A stretch of 64,000 nt of DNA from Pseudonocardia sp. HH130630-07 (GCF_001698125.1 NZ_CP013854.1:1240001-1304000); one strand, 5' to 3'. Positions 52,637-61,582 are shown, counted from the stretch's first letter. Made by a program: numbers and translations. Notes: generated by a model from the letters alone, not told the origin.

Positions 52637-53893
52637 TCAGCCGAGCGCGCCGGCGAGCGCCTTGGACCAGAGCGCGAGGCCCTCGTCGACCTGCTCGGCC
52701 GTCACGACCAGCGGCGGGATCATCCGGACGACGTTGCCGTACACCCCGCAGGTCAGCAGCAGCAGGCCCTGCTCCGCGGCGGCGGCGTGCACCTTCGCGG
52801 CGGTGGCACCGTCCGGCTCGCCCTCGGCGTCGACGAACTCGATGCCCACCATGAGGCCCCGGCCGCGGACGTCGCCGATCGCGGCGACCCCTTGCGCGGC
52901 GGCGCGGACCCCGGCCACCAGGCGCTCGCCCTGCACCCGGGAGTTCTCCACCAGGTTCTCCCCCAGCACGACGTCCAGGGTGGCGACGGCGGCCGCGCAG
53001 GCCACCGCGTTGCCGCCGTAGGTCCCGCCCTGCGAGCCGGGCCAGGCCTTCTCCATCAGCGCCTTCGGGGCGGCGATCGCCGACAGCGGGAAGCCGGAGG
53101 CGAGGCCCTTCGCCGTCACGATGACGTCCGGCACGACACCCTCGGCGTGCTGGTGGCCCCAGAACTTCCCGGTGCGGCCGTAGCCGGTCTGCACCTCGTC
53201 GGCGATCAGCAGGATGCCGTGCCGGTCGGCCCGCTCGCGCAGGCCCTGCAGGAACGCGGCCGGCGTCGGCACGTAGCCGCCCTCGCCCAGCACCGGCTCG
53301 ACGATGAACGCCGCGACGTCCGCCGCCGGGGCGGTGCTCGCGAGCTGGCGGTCCAGCTCGGTCAGCGCGAACTCGACGGCCTGTTCCTCCGACCAGCCGT
53401 AGCGGTAGGCGTAGGGGAACGGCGCGAACGCGACGCCGCCCATCATCGGGCCGATCCCCGCACGGATCTTGGCGCCGGAGGTGGTGAGCGCGGCCGCGCC
53501 CATCGTGCGGCCGTGGAAGCCGCCGTCGAACGCGACGATCAGCTGCCGGCCGGTCGCCTGCCGGGCGAGCCGGACCGACGCCTCGACGGCCTCGGAGCCG
53601 GAGTTGGTGAAGAACACCGTGTCGATGCCCTCGGGCAGCACCTGCCCCATCCGCTCGACGAGGGTGAGCAGCGGCTGGTGCATGACCGTCGTGTACTGGC
53701 CGTGGATCAGGGTCGCGACCTGCTCCTGGGCCGCCTGGACCACGGCCGGGTGGCAGTGCCCGGTCGAGGTGACGCCGATGCCTGCGGTGAAGTCGAGGTG
53801 GCGGCGGCCCTCGGTGTCGAACAGGTAGACGCCTTCGCCACGGGCGGCCTGGACCGGGGTGGCCTGCTTCAGCAGCGGGGACAGCTGTGCCAT
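52637..53893 (-). CDS. Class-III PLP aminotransferase (GABA/beta-alanine type)
   Basis: This 418-residue aminotransferase has FTAGIGVTSTGHCHPAVVQA, FFTNSGSEAVEASVRLARQA, VAFDGGFHGRTMGAAALTTS, LLIADEVQTGYGRTGKFWGH and the PLP lysine in VTAKGLASGFPLSAI. Family members use omega-amino acids such as GABA, beta-alanine or diamines with 2-oxoglutarate or pyruvate. ATG 53893 has AGGAG 11 nt upstream. A TTGTCGACAA palindrome lies 47 bp before the start. It probably feeds nitrogen removal in the accessory pathway. Confidence 0.92.
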   Translation of the reverse strand: MAQLSPLLKQATPVQAARGEGVYLFDTEGRRHLDFTAGIGVTSTGHCHPAVVQAAQEQVATLIHGQYTTVMHQPLLTLVERMGQVLPEGIDTVFFTNSGSEAVEASVRLARQATGRQLIVAFDGGFHGRTMGAAALTTSGAKIRAGIGPMMGGVAFAPFPYAYRYGWSEEQAVEFALTELDRQLASTAPAADVAAFIVEPVLGEGGYVPTPAAFLQGLRERADRHGILLIADEVQTGYGRTGKFWGHQHAEGVVPDVIVTAKGLASGFPLSAIAAPKALMEKAWPGSQGGTYGGNAVACAAAVATLDVVLGENLVENSRVQGERLVAGVRAAAQGVAAIGDVRGRGLMVGIEFVDAEGEPDGATAAKVHAAAAEQGLLLLTCGVYGNVVRMIPPLVVTAEQVDEGLALWSKALAGALG

Positions 53894-53939
53894 GGGTTCT
53901 CAAGCTCCTGTGCGTCGAAGGTCCGGCCGAGTTGTCGAG

Positions 53940-53949
53940 TTGTCGACAA
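53940..53949. promoter_or_regulatory. GntR-type operator before the aminotransferase gene
   Basis: A perfect palindrome TTGTCGACAA lies within GAGTTGTCGACAATCTC; another half-site (GTTGTCGAG) lies immediately to the left. It has the same core as the sites at 56439 and 57032. Confidence 0.7.
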
Positions 53950-54008
53950 TCTCAGGGAAGCACGCCGGGCGGACGCGGGGCAAGGCCCCCGGCGGGGCTT
54001 CGCGGGAC

Positions 54009-54938
54009 TCAGCCGAGCACGGCCGCGATGACCAGCAGCACCGGGACCGAGGCGATCGTCGACGCCAGCGCCGACTCCCGGGCCACCGCGACCGCACGGT
54101 CGTAGCGCACCGCGTAACCGAACACGTTCTGCGCGGTCGGCAGGGCGGCCAGGACGACGGCGGCCAGCAACGCCGGCCCGGTCAGGCCCAGCACCCACCC
54201 GGCGAGCACCCAGGCCAGCAGCGGGTGCACGACGTTCTTGATCGCCACCGCCGACCACACCGACACCGCGGTCTCCCCGGTGCCCGGGAGCCGGGCCCCG
54301 TACAGCGAGATGCCGAACGCGAGCAGCATCGCCGGCACCGCCAGGTCGGCGAGCAGCTCGACCGGGGCCAGCACGGCCTCGGGCAGCACGACGCCGGTGC
54401 CCGAGACGACCAGCCCGGCCGCCGTCGCGATCGCGATCGGGTTGCGCAGCGGTGCGAACACCACCCGGGCCCAGCCCGGCCGCTCGCCGCGGCCGTCGCC
54501 GGGCACGATGTCGAGCAGCGTGGTGAACAGCGGGGTCAGGATCGCCAGCTGGAACAGCAGGACCGGGGCGACGGTCGCGGGATCGCCGAGCACGTAGGTC
54601 GCGATCGGGATGCCGAGGTTGCCGGCGTTGACGTAGCCCGACGCCATCGACCCGACGACGGTCTCCCCCGCCGGGCGGCGGCGCGCCAGCGCGAGCGGCA
54701 CGAACAACGCGCAGGCCACGGCGCTGGTCACGGCGGTGACCAGCAGTGCCGAGGAGAAGACCGCACCGACGTCGGCCCGGGACAGCGTGGTGAACAGCAG
54801 GGCGGGCGAGGCGACGAAGAACGCCGTGCGGGCCAGCACCCGCGAGCCGGACTCGCCGAGCATCCCGCCCCGGCCCAGCACGTACCCGACGGCGACGACG
54901 ACCCCGATGACCAGGAAACCCTCGAGAACGCCCGTCAC
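54009..54938 (-). CDS. AEC-family (auxin efflux carrier) transporter
   Basis: This 309-residue membrane protein has about 10 spans. Typical elements are VTGVLEGFLVIGVVVAVGYV, FVASPALLFTTLSRADVGAV, GYVNAGNLGIPIATYVLGDP and LPTAQNVFGYAVRYDRAVAV. Bacterial AEC carriers move malonate, malate or similar organic anions. GTG 54938 is chosen because upstream codons are not hydrophobic. It sits between the aminotransferase and GntR genes on one strand and probably imports or exports the pathway's acid. Confidence 0.88.
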   Translation of the reverse strand: MTGVLEGFLVIGVVVAVGYVLGRGGMLGESGSRVLARTAFFVASPALLFTTLSRADVGAVFSSALLVTAVTSAVACALFVPLALARRRPAGETVVGSMASGYVNAGNLGIPIATYVLGDPATVAPVLLFQLAILTPLFTTLLDIVPGDGRGERPGWARVVFAPLRNPIAIATAAGLVVSGTGVVLPEAVLAPVELLADLAVPAMLLAFGISLYGARLPGTGETAVSVWSAVAIKNVVHPLLAWVLAGWVLGLTGPALLAAVVLAALPTAQNVFGYAVRYDRAVAVARESALASTIASVPVLLVIAAVLG

Positions 54939-55008
54939 GTGCCCAGATGTTACGGAGGCGAACGACCGTGCGGGCCGCGGAACGCACCGGTTCACACCGG
55001 CCGGGTGC

Positions 55009-55701
55009 TCAGGCGGCCCCGGGCATCGCGGCCAGGATCCGCGCGACGGCGTCGTCCATGTGCGCCGCCAGGCGGTCCAGCAGCAGCTCGGTCCGGCCGT
55101 CGCGCAGCGCGTCCCGCAGGCGCTCGTGCTCGGCCAGCAACGCCGGCGCCGGCGGCGCGGTCTGCTGGAAGGCGGCCAGGCACATCCGGGTCTCGACGAG
55201 CAGGCCGTCGGTCATCCGGCGCAGCCGCGGACTGCCCGACGCGGCGACCAGCGCGGCGTGGAAGTCGTGGTCGGAATCGGCGAGGGCCACGGCGTCACCC
55301 GCCGCGGCGGCCGCCGTCATCGCACCGAGCGGCACCTCCAGCGCCGCGACCGCGGCCACCCGGTCCCCCGCCAGCACCTGCAGTGCCGCGGCCCGCTCGA
55401 CCGCGGTCCGGGCCAGGTAGACGTCCCGGACGTCGTCAGGCCCCAGCTCGCGCACGAACAGGCCGCGGTGCCGCTCGCTGCGCAGCAGTCCCTCGGCGAC
55501 CAGCCGCTGCATCGCCTCGCGCAGCGGCCCGCGGCTCACCCCGAGCCGGCCGGCCAGGTCCACCTCGCCGAGCTGGGTGCCCGGCGCGAACGTCCCGCGC
55601 ATGATCGCGGAGCGGATCCGGTCCGCGACGATCTCCGCCGTCGACCGGCGGCTGACCGGTTCCAGCCCGCCGCCGTCCGGCTCGTCGAGTCCCTGGCGCA
55701 C
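55009..55701 (-). CDS. GntR-family (FCD/FadR-type) transcriptional regulator
   Basis: This 230-residue regulator has an N-terminal winged helix (IVADRIRSAIMRGTFAPGTQ, AGRLGVSRGPLREAMQRLVA, GLFVRELG; about residues 20-85). The FCD effector domain has metal-binding residues in DSDHDFHAALVAASGSPRLR and HERLRDAL...HMDDAV. FCD proteins sense organic acids and bind TNGTNNNACNA-like palindromes; the TTGTCGACAA sites around it fit. GTG 55701 lies 7 bp after the racemase-like stop. It is the likely local regulator of the whole 51.6-59.5 kb island. Confidence 0.9.
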   Translation of the reverse strand: MRQGLDEPDGGGLEPVSRRSTAEIVADRIRSAIMRGTFAPGTQLGEVDLAGRLGVSRGPLREAMQRLVAEGLLRSERHRGLFVRELGPDDVRDVYLARTAVERAAALQVLAGDRVAAVAALEVPLGAMTAAAAAGDAVALADSDHDFHAALVAASGSPRLRRMTDGLLVETRMCLAAFQQTAPPAPALLAEHERLRDALRDGRTELLLDRLAAHMDDAVARILAAMPGAA

Positions 55702-55708
55702 CCGGCCC

Positions 55709-56437
55709 TCACCCCTTCCGGAACAGCGTCCCGAGCCCGGGGCGGTCGATGTCGGCGCCGGCCAGGCGCAGTCCCTGCCAGATGCTCACCTGGTTGGCGG
55801 TCAGCACCGGCCTGCCCACCCGCTCGTCGAGCGCGTCGAGCACCTCCACCGTGTGCAGCGCCGTGTCCGGCAGCAGCACCGCGTCGGCCCCCGGCGCGTC
55901 GGAGGAGACCGCGGCGGCGAACTCCAGCACCGTCGACGACGGCAGGGTCCCGACCTCCGCGGCGGTGATGATGTCCCGCGCGGAGACGGTCAGCACGGTG
56001 ATGCCGTGGTGGGTCAGGAAGTCGACGAAGGCCGCCGCGACGTCCGGCGGGTAGGTGGCGCCCACCGCGACCGTCGTGACGCCGAGCCGCCGGCACGCGT
56101 CCACGAAGGCGAACGACGTGCTCGACGCGGGCACCCCGGCCGCCTCCTCCAGCGCCGCCGCCTGCCGGGCCGCACCCTCGGGACCGAAGATGAAGCTGCC
56201 CGAGGTGCACGCCCAGACGATCGCGTCGAGCGGCCCGGCCGCGGCGGCGACCCGCCCGGCCGCCTCGGCCAGGACGTCGTCGCCACCGATGTCGAGCAGC
56301 GCGTCCTCCCGGTGCGCGTCCACCTTCATCTCCGAGTGGACCAGCGGGAGCCTGCTGCCGTCGGCGAGGAGCCTCTCGGCGCGGGGGTAGTCGTCCTCCG
56401 CGGAGTATCCGGGGTACAGGATGCCGACCGTGCTCAT
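55709..56437 (-). CDS. Asp/Glu racemase superfamily enzyme (maleate isomerase/arylmalonate decarboxylase-like)
   Basis: This 242-residue protein has the start VGILYPGYSAEDDYPRAERL and the first active-site cysteine in DAIVWACTSGSFIFG. GVTTVAVGATYPPDVAAAFV and VLTANQVSIWQGLRLAG follow. In maleate isomerases and racemases a second cysteine stands in the C-terminal half; here the matching place reads AVLLPDTALHTVEVLDA with no Cys. One-cysteine members include decarboxylases, so isomerase activity should not be assumed. An operator palindrome begins 2 bp before its ATG. It is followed closely by gntR. Confidence 0.82.
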   Translation of the reverse strand: MSTVGILYPGYSAEDDYPRAERLLADGSRLPLVHSEMKVDAHREDALLDIGGDDVLAEAAGRVAAAAGPLDAIVWACTSGSFIFGPEGAARQAAALEEAAGVPASSTSFAFVDACRRLGVTTVAVGATYPPDVAAAFVDFLTHHGITVLTVSARDIITAAEVGTLPSSTVLEFAAAVSSDAPGADAVLLPDTALHTVEVLDALDERVGRPVLTANQVSIWQGLRLAGADIDRPGLGTLFRKG

Positions 56438-56438
56438 G

Positions 56439-56448
56439 TTGTCGACAA
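56439..56448. promoter_or_regulatory. GntR-type operator overlapping the racemase-like translation start
   Basis: A perfect TTGTCGACAA lies within GGATTGTCGACAACATG, so the palindrome ends one base before the ATG. No ribosome site fits between them. The message may be leaderless from a promoter here, with the repressor covering its start. Confidence 0.65.
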
Positions 56449-56479
56449 TCCTACAGAGACCGGGGTCGCCGCAAGGGGG

Positions 56480-56977
56480 TCAGCCGACCCGCGAGTAGAC
56501 GAGCCGCTCGCCGACGCTGCCGGAGCGCCAGACGTCGTGGCAGGCCGCCGCCATCTCCTCCAGCCCCTCGACGATCGTCGCGACGACGTTCCCCGGGACC
56601 CAGCCCACGTCGCCGTTGAGCAGCAGGTTGTTCCGGCCGTAGAAGATCGCCAGGTCGATCCCGCCCTGCTCGGCGTCGATGCCCTGGTCGTCCTTGAACG
56701 CCGAGTCGAGCATGCCGCCGTGGAAGTCGAAGTAGCAGACGTCGCCCGGGATCGGCGTGACGGTCGGGTTCTCCTGCCCGATCCGCGGGCCGAACCGGGG
56801 GACGATCGTGTAGACCTCGTTGCGCGCGTACTTGGCGTGCTGCGCGTCGCCGCCCAGCGGTCCGTCCGCGAGCGCGTCCCACACGGCGGCCGCGGTCCGG
56901 GGCGCCTGCTCCTCGAGCAGTTCCGCGGTGCACGCGACGCCGCGCTTCTCGAGCTCGATCCGGATCAGCTTGGCCAT
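56480..56977 (-). CDS. DUF3830 family protein (cyclophilin-like fold)
   Basis: This 165-residue protein has KLIRIELEKRGVACTAELLE, QAPRTAAAVWDALADGPLGG, EVYTIVPRFG, NPTVTPIPGDVCYFDFHGGM and IDLAIFYGRNNLLLNGDVGW. It matches the layout of DUF3830, often encoded beside Asp/Glu racemase-like enzymes, amidases and aminotransferases in catabolic clusters. Its function is unknown. ATG 56977 has AAGGGA 8 nt upstream. It heads the leftward transcript from the divergent operator region. Confidence 0.8.
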   Translation of the reverse strand: MAKLIRIELEKRGVACTAELLEEQAPRTAAAVWDALADGPLGGDAQHAKYARNEVYTIVPRFGPRIGQENPTVTPIPGDVCYFDFHGGMLDSAFKDDQGIDAEQGGIDLAIFYGRNNLLLNGDVGWVPGNVVATIVEGLEEMAAACHDVWRSGSVGERLVYSRVG

Positions 56978-57031
56978 CTCACGATCCCTTCGTCACGACG
57001 GTGGGGTGGGGAACACTCCGCCGGATAGGCG

Positions 57032-57045
57032 GATTGTTGACAATC
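57032..57045. promoter_or_regulatory. GntR-type operator in the divergent promoter region
   Basis: GATTGTTGACAATC is a 6-2-6 inverted repeat (extending to GGATTGT/ACAATCC) and differs from the other sites only in the central two bases. It lies between the DUF3830 gene (left) and the dehydrogenase gene (right), so it can control both transcripts. Confidence 0.65.
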
Positions 57046-57104
57046 CTAGGTGCGGTTCCTAGCGTGTCAACGCCACCCGCGCTTCCCACCGACAGGATCT
57101 CCAG

Positions 57105-58103
57105 TTGCCGGTTTCCGCAGGTCAGGACCCCATCACCCTCACCGTTCTGCACGGCGGCGAGACCCCGCCCGGGCTGTCGTCGCGGATCGGTGACACGCGT
57201 CTCCGCCTCGCCTCGACGCCCGACGAGCTGGCCGCCGCGCTGCCCGGCAGCGACGCGCTGCTCACCTGGGACTTCACTTCCGACGCGGTGAAGCAGGTCT
57301 GGACGGAGCAGGGCACGACCGCGCTGCGGTGGGTGCACACCGCGAGCGCCGGTGTCGACCGGGTCGCGTTCCCCGAGCTGCTCGCCGCGCCGGTGACGCT
57401 GACCAACTCCCGCGGCGTCTTCGACCGGCCGATGGCGGAGTTCGTGCTGGGCGCGGTGCTCGCCTTCGCCAAGGACACCGCGCGCTCGCTGGCCCTGCAG
57501 CGCGAGCGGACCTGGCGGCACCGGGAGACCGAGACGGTCGCCGGCTCGGTCGCGACCGTCGTCGGCAGCGGCCCGATCGGGCACGCCATCGCGGACCTGC
57601 TCGGTGCGGTCGGGATGACCGTCCGGCTGGTCGGGCGGCGCGCCGCGGACGGCGTGCACGCGTTCGACGAGCTGCCCGGCCTGCTCCCGGACACCGACCA
57701 CCTCGTCCTCGCCGCGCCGCTGACCGACGCGACCCGCGGCATGCTGCACCGGGGGACGATCGCGCTGCTGCCCGAACGCGCCCGGGTGATCAACGTCGGC
57801 CGCGGCCCGCTGGTCGTGCAGGACGACCTGACCGGGGCGCTGGCCACCGGGCGGCTCGCCGGGGCCGCGCTCGACGTGTTCGAGGTCGAGCCGCTGCCCG
57901 CGGACTCGCCGCTGTGGGCGATGGAGAACGTGCTGCTCTCCCCGCACATGTCCGGCGACGTGGTCGGCTGGAAGGACATGCTGGTCGACCTGTTCGCCGA
58001 CAACCTCGCCCGCTTCACCGATGGCCGCGACCTGCGCAACGTCGTGGACCCCGAACGCGGGTACGTCAGCACCCCGAACACCGCCACCGGAGGGACCTCG
58101 TGA
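57105..58103 (+). CDS. D-isomer-specific 2-hydroxyacid dehydrogenase family protein
   Basis: This 332-residue enzyme has a substrate domain with WVHTASAGVDRVAFPE and NSRGVFDRPMAEFVLGAVLA. The Rossmann NAD domain reads VATVVGSGPIGHAIADLLGA, INVGRGPLVVQDDL with the catalytic Arg region, ALDVFEVEPLPADSPLW with Glu, and LLSPHMSGDVVGW with His. It should reduce a 2-oxo acid or oxidise a D-2-hydroxy acid. The TTG start (57105) has AGGA 8 nt upstream; no ATG or GTG fits better. It overlaps the amidase gene by 4 nt. Confidence 0.88.
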   Translation: MPVSAGQDPITLTVLHGGETPPGLSSRIGDTRLRLASTPDELAAALPGSDALLTWDFTSDAVKQVWTEQGTTALRWVHTASAGVDRVAFPELLAAPVTLTNSRGVFDRPMAEFVLGAVLAFAKDTARSLALQRERTWRHRETETVAGSVATVVGSGPIGHAIADLLGAVGMTVRLVGRRAADGVHAFDELPGLLPDTDHLVLAAPLTDATRGMLHRGTIALLPERARVINVGRGPLVVQDDLTGALATGRLAGAALDVFEVEPLPADSPLWAMENVLLSPHMSGDVVGWKDMLVDLFADNLARFTDGRDLRNVVDPERGYVSTPNTATGGTS

Positions 58104-59509
58104 GCGAGACGACCGCGGACCTGAGCGCCACCGAGCTGCTCGACGGCTACCGGACCGGCGAGATCTCCCCGGTCCGGGCCACCCGGGACGCGCTGGACCG
58201 GATCACCGAACACGACGGCGCGGTCAACGCGTTCTGCCTGGTCGACGCGGACTCCGCGCTCGCCTCGGCCACGGAGTCCGAGGCCCGGTGGCGGGCCGGT
58301 ACGCCGATCGGGCCGCTGGACGGGGTGCCCACCTCGATCAAGGACATGCTCCTGACGATCGGCTGGCCGACGCGGCGCGGCTCGACGACGACCTCACCCG
58401 ACGGCCCGTTCGAGGTCGACGGCCCGCCGGTCGCCAGGGTCCGCGCCGCGGGTGCGGTGCTCATCGGCAAGAACACCACCCCGGAGCTGGCCTGGAAGGG
58501 GGTCACGGACTCGCCGCTGACCGGCGTCACCACGAACCCGTGGGACCCGGCGCTGACGGCGGGCGGGTCCTCCGGCGGCTCGGCCTCGGCGGTCGGGCTC
58601 GGCATGGGCCCGCTGTCGCTGGGCACCGACGCCGGCGGCTCGGTCCGGATCCCGGCCGCGTTCACCGGCACCGTCGCGCACAAGCCGACCTACGGCCGGA
58701 TCGCGCACTACCCGGGATCAGCGTTCGGCACGCTCGCCCACGTCGGCCCGATGACCCGCACGGTGGCCGACGCCGCGCTGCTCCACGACGTCGTCGCCCA
58801 GCCCGACGTCCGTGACCCGTGGGTGTTCGACGTCCCGGCGGAGTCGGCCGTCGAGCGGCTCGCCGGCGGGGCGCGGGGCCTGCGGATCGCGTTCTCCCCG
58901 ACGCTCGGCTTCGTCGACGTCGACCCGGAGGTCGCCGCGCTGGTCGCGGACGCGGTCGCGGTGTTCGCCCGGGAGCTGGGTGCCACCGTCGAGACGGCCG
59001 ATCCCGGCTTCGCCGACCCGGTGGAGCCCTTCCACACCCTGTGGTTCGCCGCGGCCGCGAAGTCGCTGGAGCCGATCGGTGCCCGGGCCCGGGAGGCGAT
59101 GGACCCGGCCCTGGTCGAGATCGCCGAGCAGGGCGCCGCGGTGTCCGCGCTGGACTACCTGGGCGCGATGGCCGTACGCAACGAGCTCGGCACCCTGATG
59201 GGTGCCTTCCACGAGACCTACGACCTGCTGCTGACCCCGACCCTGCCGATCACCGCGTTCCCCGGTGGCCGGGAGGTGCCCGAGGGCTGGCACGACCCGC
59301 GCTGGACGTCGTGGACGCCGTTCACCTACCCGTTCAACATGACCCAGCAGCCCGCGACGTCGGTGCCGTGCGGGTTCACCTCGGCCGGGCTCCCGGTCGG
59401 GCTGCAGGTCGTGGGGCCGCGGCACGCCGACGCGCGGGTGCTGGCCGCCGCGCACGCCTACCAGCGGGCGACGGAGCACCACCTGCGCCGCCCGCCGCTG
59501 CTGGGCTGA
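58100..59509 (+). CDS. Amidase (amidase-signature family)
   Basis: This 469-residue amidase has the Ser-cisSer-Lys triad: Lys in VPTSIKDMLLTIGWPT (about residue 81), GGSSGGSASAVGLGMGPLSL (about 155-174) and the nucleophile in GTDAGGSVRIPAAFTGTVAH. C-terminal MTQQPATSVPCGFTSAGLPV is standard. It hydrolyses an amide to acid plus ammonia; the substrate is unknown. GTG 58100 overlaps the dehydrogenase stop as GTGA and has GGAGG upstream. Together the two form the rightward half of the GntR-controlled island. Confidence 0.92.
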   Translation: MSETTADLSATELLDGYRTGEISPVRATRDALDRITEHDGAVNAFCLVDADSALASATESEARWRAGTPIGPLDGVPTSIKDMLLTIGWPTRRGSTTTSPDGPFEVDGPPVARVRAAGAVLIGKNTTPELAWKGVTDSPLTGVTTNPWDPALTAGGSSGGSASAVGLGMGPLSLGTDAGGSVRIPAAFTGTVAHKPTYGRIAHYPGSAFGTLAHVGPMTRTVADAALLHDVVAQPDVRDPWVFDVPAESAVERLAGGARGLRIAFSPTLGFVDVDPEVAALVADAVAVFARELGATVETADPGFADPVEPFHTLWFAAAAKSLEPIGARAREAMDPALVEIAEQGAAVSALDYLGAMAVRNELGTLMGAFHETYDLLLTPTLPITAFPGGREVPEGWHDPRWTSWTPFTYPFNMTQQPATSVPCGFTSAGLPVGLQVVGPRHADARVLAAAHAYQRATEHHLRRPPLLG

Positions 59510-59519
59510 GCGGGGCGGG

Positions 59520-59972
59520 TCAGGTCGCGTCGGGGTCGACCGGCGGGCGCTCGCCGGAGGACAGCGGCGGCGCCGGGGGGCTCGGTGCCGGTGGCGCGGC
59601 CGGCGGGGTGACCGCGGCGGCCGCGGCCCCGGTGGCGGCGGCCGCCCCCGTGGCGGCCGCCGTTCCGGAGGCGCCGGGTGCGTGGCCGTTCGGTTTGACC
59701 GGCTCGTCGTCGGAGAACAGCGACCGGGTGATCGCCCGGCGCGGGTTGAACGAGCGCAGGCTGCGCAGGTCGTCCAGCGGCTGGCGGATCTGGTCGTACT
59801 CCGGGCCCAGTTCGTTCTTCAGGTGGTTCTGGGCACCGGTGGCGTAGTCCTTGACCTGACGGATCGCGCTGCCGAGCCAGCGCGCGGCATCCGGCAGGCG
59901 TTCCGGGCCCAGGATGAACAGACCCGCCACGATCAGGACGAGGATCTCCGGCATGCCGATGTTCTCGAACAC
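59520..59972 (-). CDS. tatB: Sec-independent translocase subunit TatB
   Basis: This 150-residue protein has one N-terminal membrane helix and an amphipathic helix: [40 protein letters not shown]. The F-G/GPE element at the membrane interface is typical of TatB, which with TatA/C exports folded proteins. The C-terminal half is an Ala/Pro-rich disordered tail with ATGAAA repeats. It follows htrA 71 bp downstream, same strand, as in the mycobacterial sigE-rseA-htrA-tatB order. Start GTG 59972. Confidence 0.94.
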   Translation of the reverse strand: MFENIGMPEILVLIVAGLFILGPERLPDAARWLGSAIRQVKDYATGAQNHLKNELGPEYDQIRQPLDDLRSLRSFNPRRAITRSLFSDDEPVKPNGHAPGASGTAAATGAAAATGAAAAAVTPPAAPPAPSPPAPPLSSGERPPVDPDAT

Positions 59973-60043
59973 CCGGCCAGAGTACGTCCGGAGGGTGGCG
60001 GCGTGCCGGATCGGTACCGCAACGCGACCGGGGCGCCGGATCC

Positions 60044-61582
60044 TCAGCGCTGCCCGAGCGTCGCCGTCACGGTGAGCGGACGCCCCTGGCGCACCAGCTC
60101 GACCGGCACCTGCTCCCCCGGTGCGTGCTCGCGCACCGCGACGACCAGCTCGTCCGCGCCCGCGATCGCCCGGTCCCCGACCCGCACGACGACGTCGCCG
60201 TCGGCGATCCCCGCGGCCGCGGCCGGGCCGCCCGCGACGACGTTCTGCACCTGCGCACCGTCGGTGGCGCCGTCGGTCACCGAGCGGGCGTTCACCCCGA
60301 GGTCGGCGTGCGCGATCCGGCCGGTCCGGATCAGTTCCTGGGCGATCTGCCGGGCGTCGTCGATCGGGATGGCGAACCCGAGCCCGATCGAGCCGCCCTG
60401 CGCACCGGGCTCCGCCGAGCCGGCACTGCGGATGGCGGTGTTGATCCCGACGACCGCCCCGGTCCCGTCGACCAGCGGGCCGCCGGAGTTGCCGGGGTTG
60501 ATCGCCGCGTCGGTCTGCACGGCGTCGATCACCGCGTCCCCGGCCCCGCCCTCGGGATCGAGCCGGACCGGGCGGTCCACGGCGGAGACGATCCCGGTCG
60601 TGACCGTCCCGGCCAGGCCGAACGGCGACCCGATCGCGATCACCGCGTCCCCGACCGCGAGCTCGCCCGAGCGCCCGATCGCGGCGACCGTCGGGTTCGC
60701 GACCGGCACCTTGACCACGGCGAGGTCGGTCATGGGATCGGCACCGACGACGGTGGCCGGCAGCCGCGAGCCGTCGGAGAACACGGCCTCGATCGTGCCC
60801 TGGCCCGGCCCGGTGGCCGGCGCGACGACGTGGTCGTTGGTGAGGACGTAGCCCTCGGGATCGATGAGGACGCCCGAGCCGTTGCCCGCCTCGTTCCCGA
60901 CCGCGACCTCCAGCGAGACCACCGACGGCAGCACCCGCCCCGCGACGTCGGGTACCGAGCCCGGCGGTCGCTCCTTCGCCTCCTCGGCGCTGGCGAGCAC
61001 GGCCCCGGGGCTGGTCAGGGCGCTCGCACCGGAGGCCGTCCAGTGCCCGACGAGGCCGCCGAGCGCCCCGATGCCGAGCGCGACCACCCCGAGCAGCGCG
61101 AGCGCGCGGGGCTGCACCCGGTCCCCGAAGAGGACCTCGCGCACGCTGAGCCGGGGACCGGCGGCGCGCGCGGCGGGCGTTCCCGGCTCGGCGTCACCGG
61201 GCGGCGGCGCCGCGACGACCGGTGCACCGGGGTTGCGCCAGGGGTCCTCGGCCGACCCACCGGGCCAGAACGGGTCGGTCCCCGCCGGGTCCGGCGGGCC
61301 GGACCCGTCCGCCCCCTGCGGGCGCTGCAGGCCATCGGTGCCCGGGTCCGGGCGGCCGAACGCCCTGGCCACGGCGGCGGTCGGCGGCGGGGCGACCGCC
61401 GGGGCGGACCGGGCGGTACCGCCGGTGACCGGCGCGAACGAGGTCCCGACACCGGCCGGACGGCCGAACGCGGCCCGCTGCGCCGGGTCGGTGTCCGGGC
61501 GCTCCAGGGGGCGCGGCTCCAGCCGGGGCGGGGTGGCGCCGTCGGCAGGGGTGGATGTCTCGGTCATCGGCTCGTCACGCAC
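60044..61582 (-). CDS. htrA: HtrA-type membrane serine protease with PDZ domain
   Basis: This 512-residue protein has a proline-rich cytosolic N-terminus with [20 protein letters not shown] (a pattern shared with mycobacterial HtrA) and one membrane span at about residues 158-180 ([20 protein letters not shown]). The trypsin-like domain has catalytic His in LTNDHVV, Asp in MTDLAVVKV and Ser in [14 protein letters not shown] domain reads [20 protein letters not shown]. It degrades misfolded envelope proteins and acts in the SigE stress circuit. GTG 61582 or ATG 61567 may be the start. Confidence 0.95.
   Translation of the reverse strand: MRDEPMTETSTPADGATPPRLEPRPLERPDTDPAQRAAFGRPAGVGTSFAPVTGGTARSAPAVAPPPTAAVARAFGRPDPGTDGLQRPQGADGSGPPDPAGTDPFWPGGSAEDPWRNPGAPVVAAPPPGDAEPGTPAARAAGPRLSVREVLFGDRVQPRALALLGVVALGIGALGGLVGHWTASGASALTSPGAVLASAEEAKERPPGSVPDVAGRVLPSVVSLEVAVGNEAGNGSGVLIDPEGYVLTNDHVVAPATGPGQGTIEAVFSDGSRLPATVVGADPMTDLAVVKVPVANPTVAAIGRSGELAVGDAVIAIGSPFGLAGTVTTGIVSAVDRPVRLDPEGGAGDAVIDAVQTDAAINPGNSGGPLVDGTGAVVGINTAIRSAGSAEPGAQGGSIGLGFAIPIDDARQIAQELIRTGRIAHADLGVNARSVTDGATDGAQVQNVVAGGPAAAAGIADGDVVVRVGDRAIAGADELVVAVREHAPGEQVPVELVRQGRPLTVTATLGQR

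Noticed and set aside
51984..53903. A 639-codon minus-strand frame spanning the aminotransferase and IolE-like genes
   Set aside because: It is an out-of-frame shadow. The two real proteins are recognisable in other frames with proper starts.
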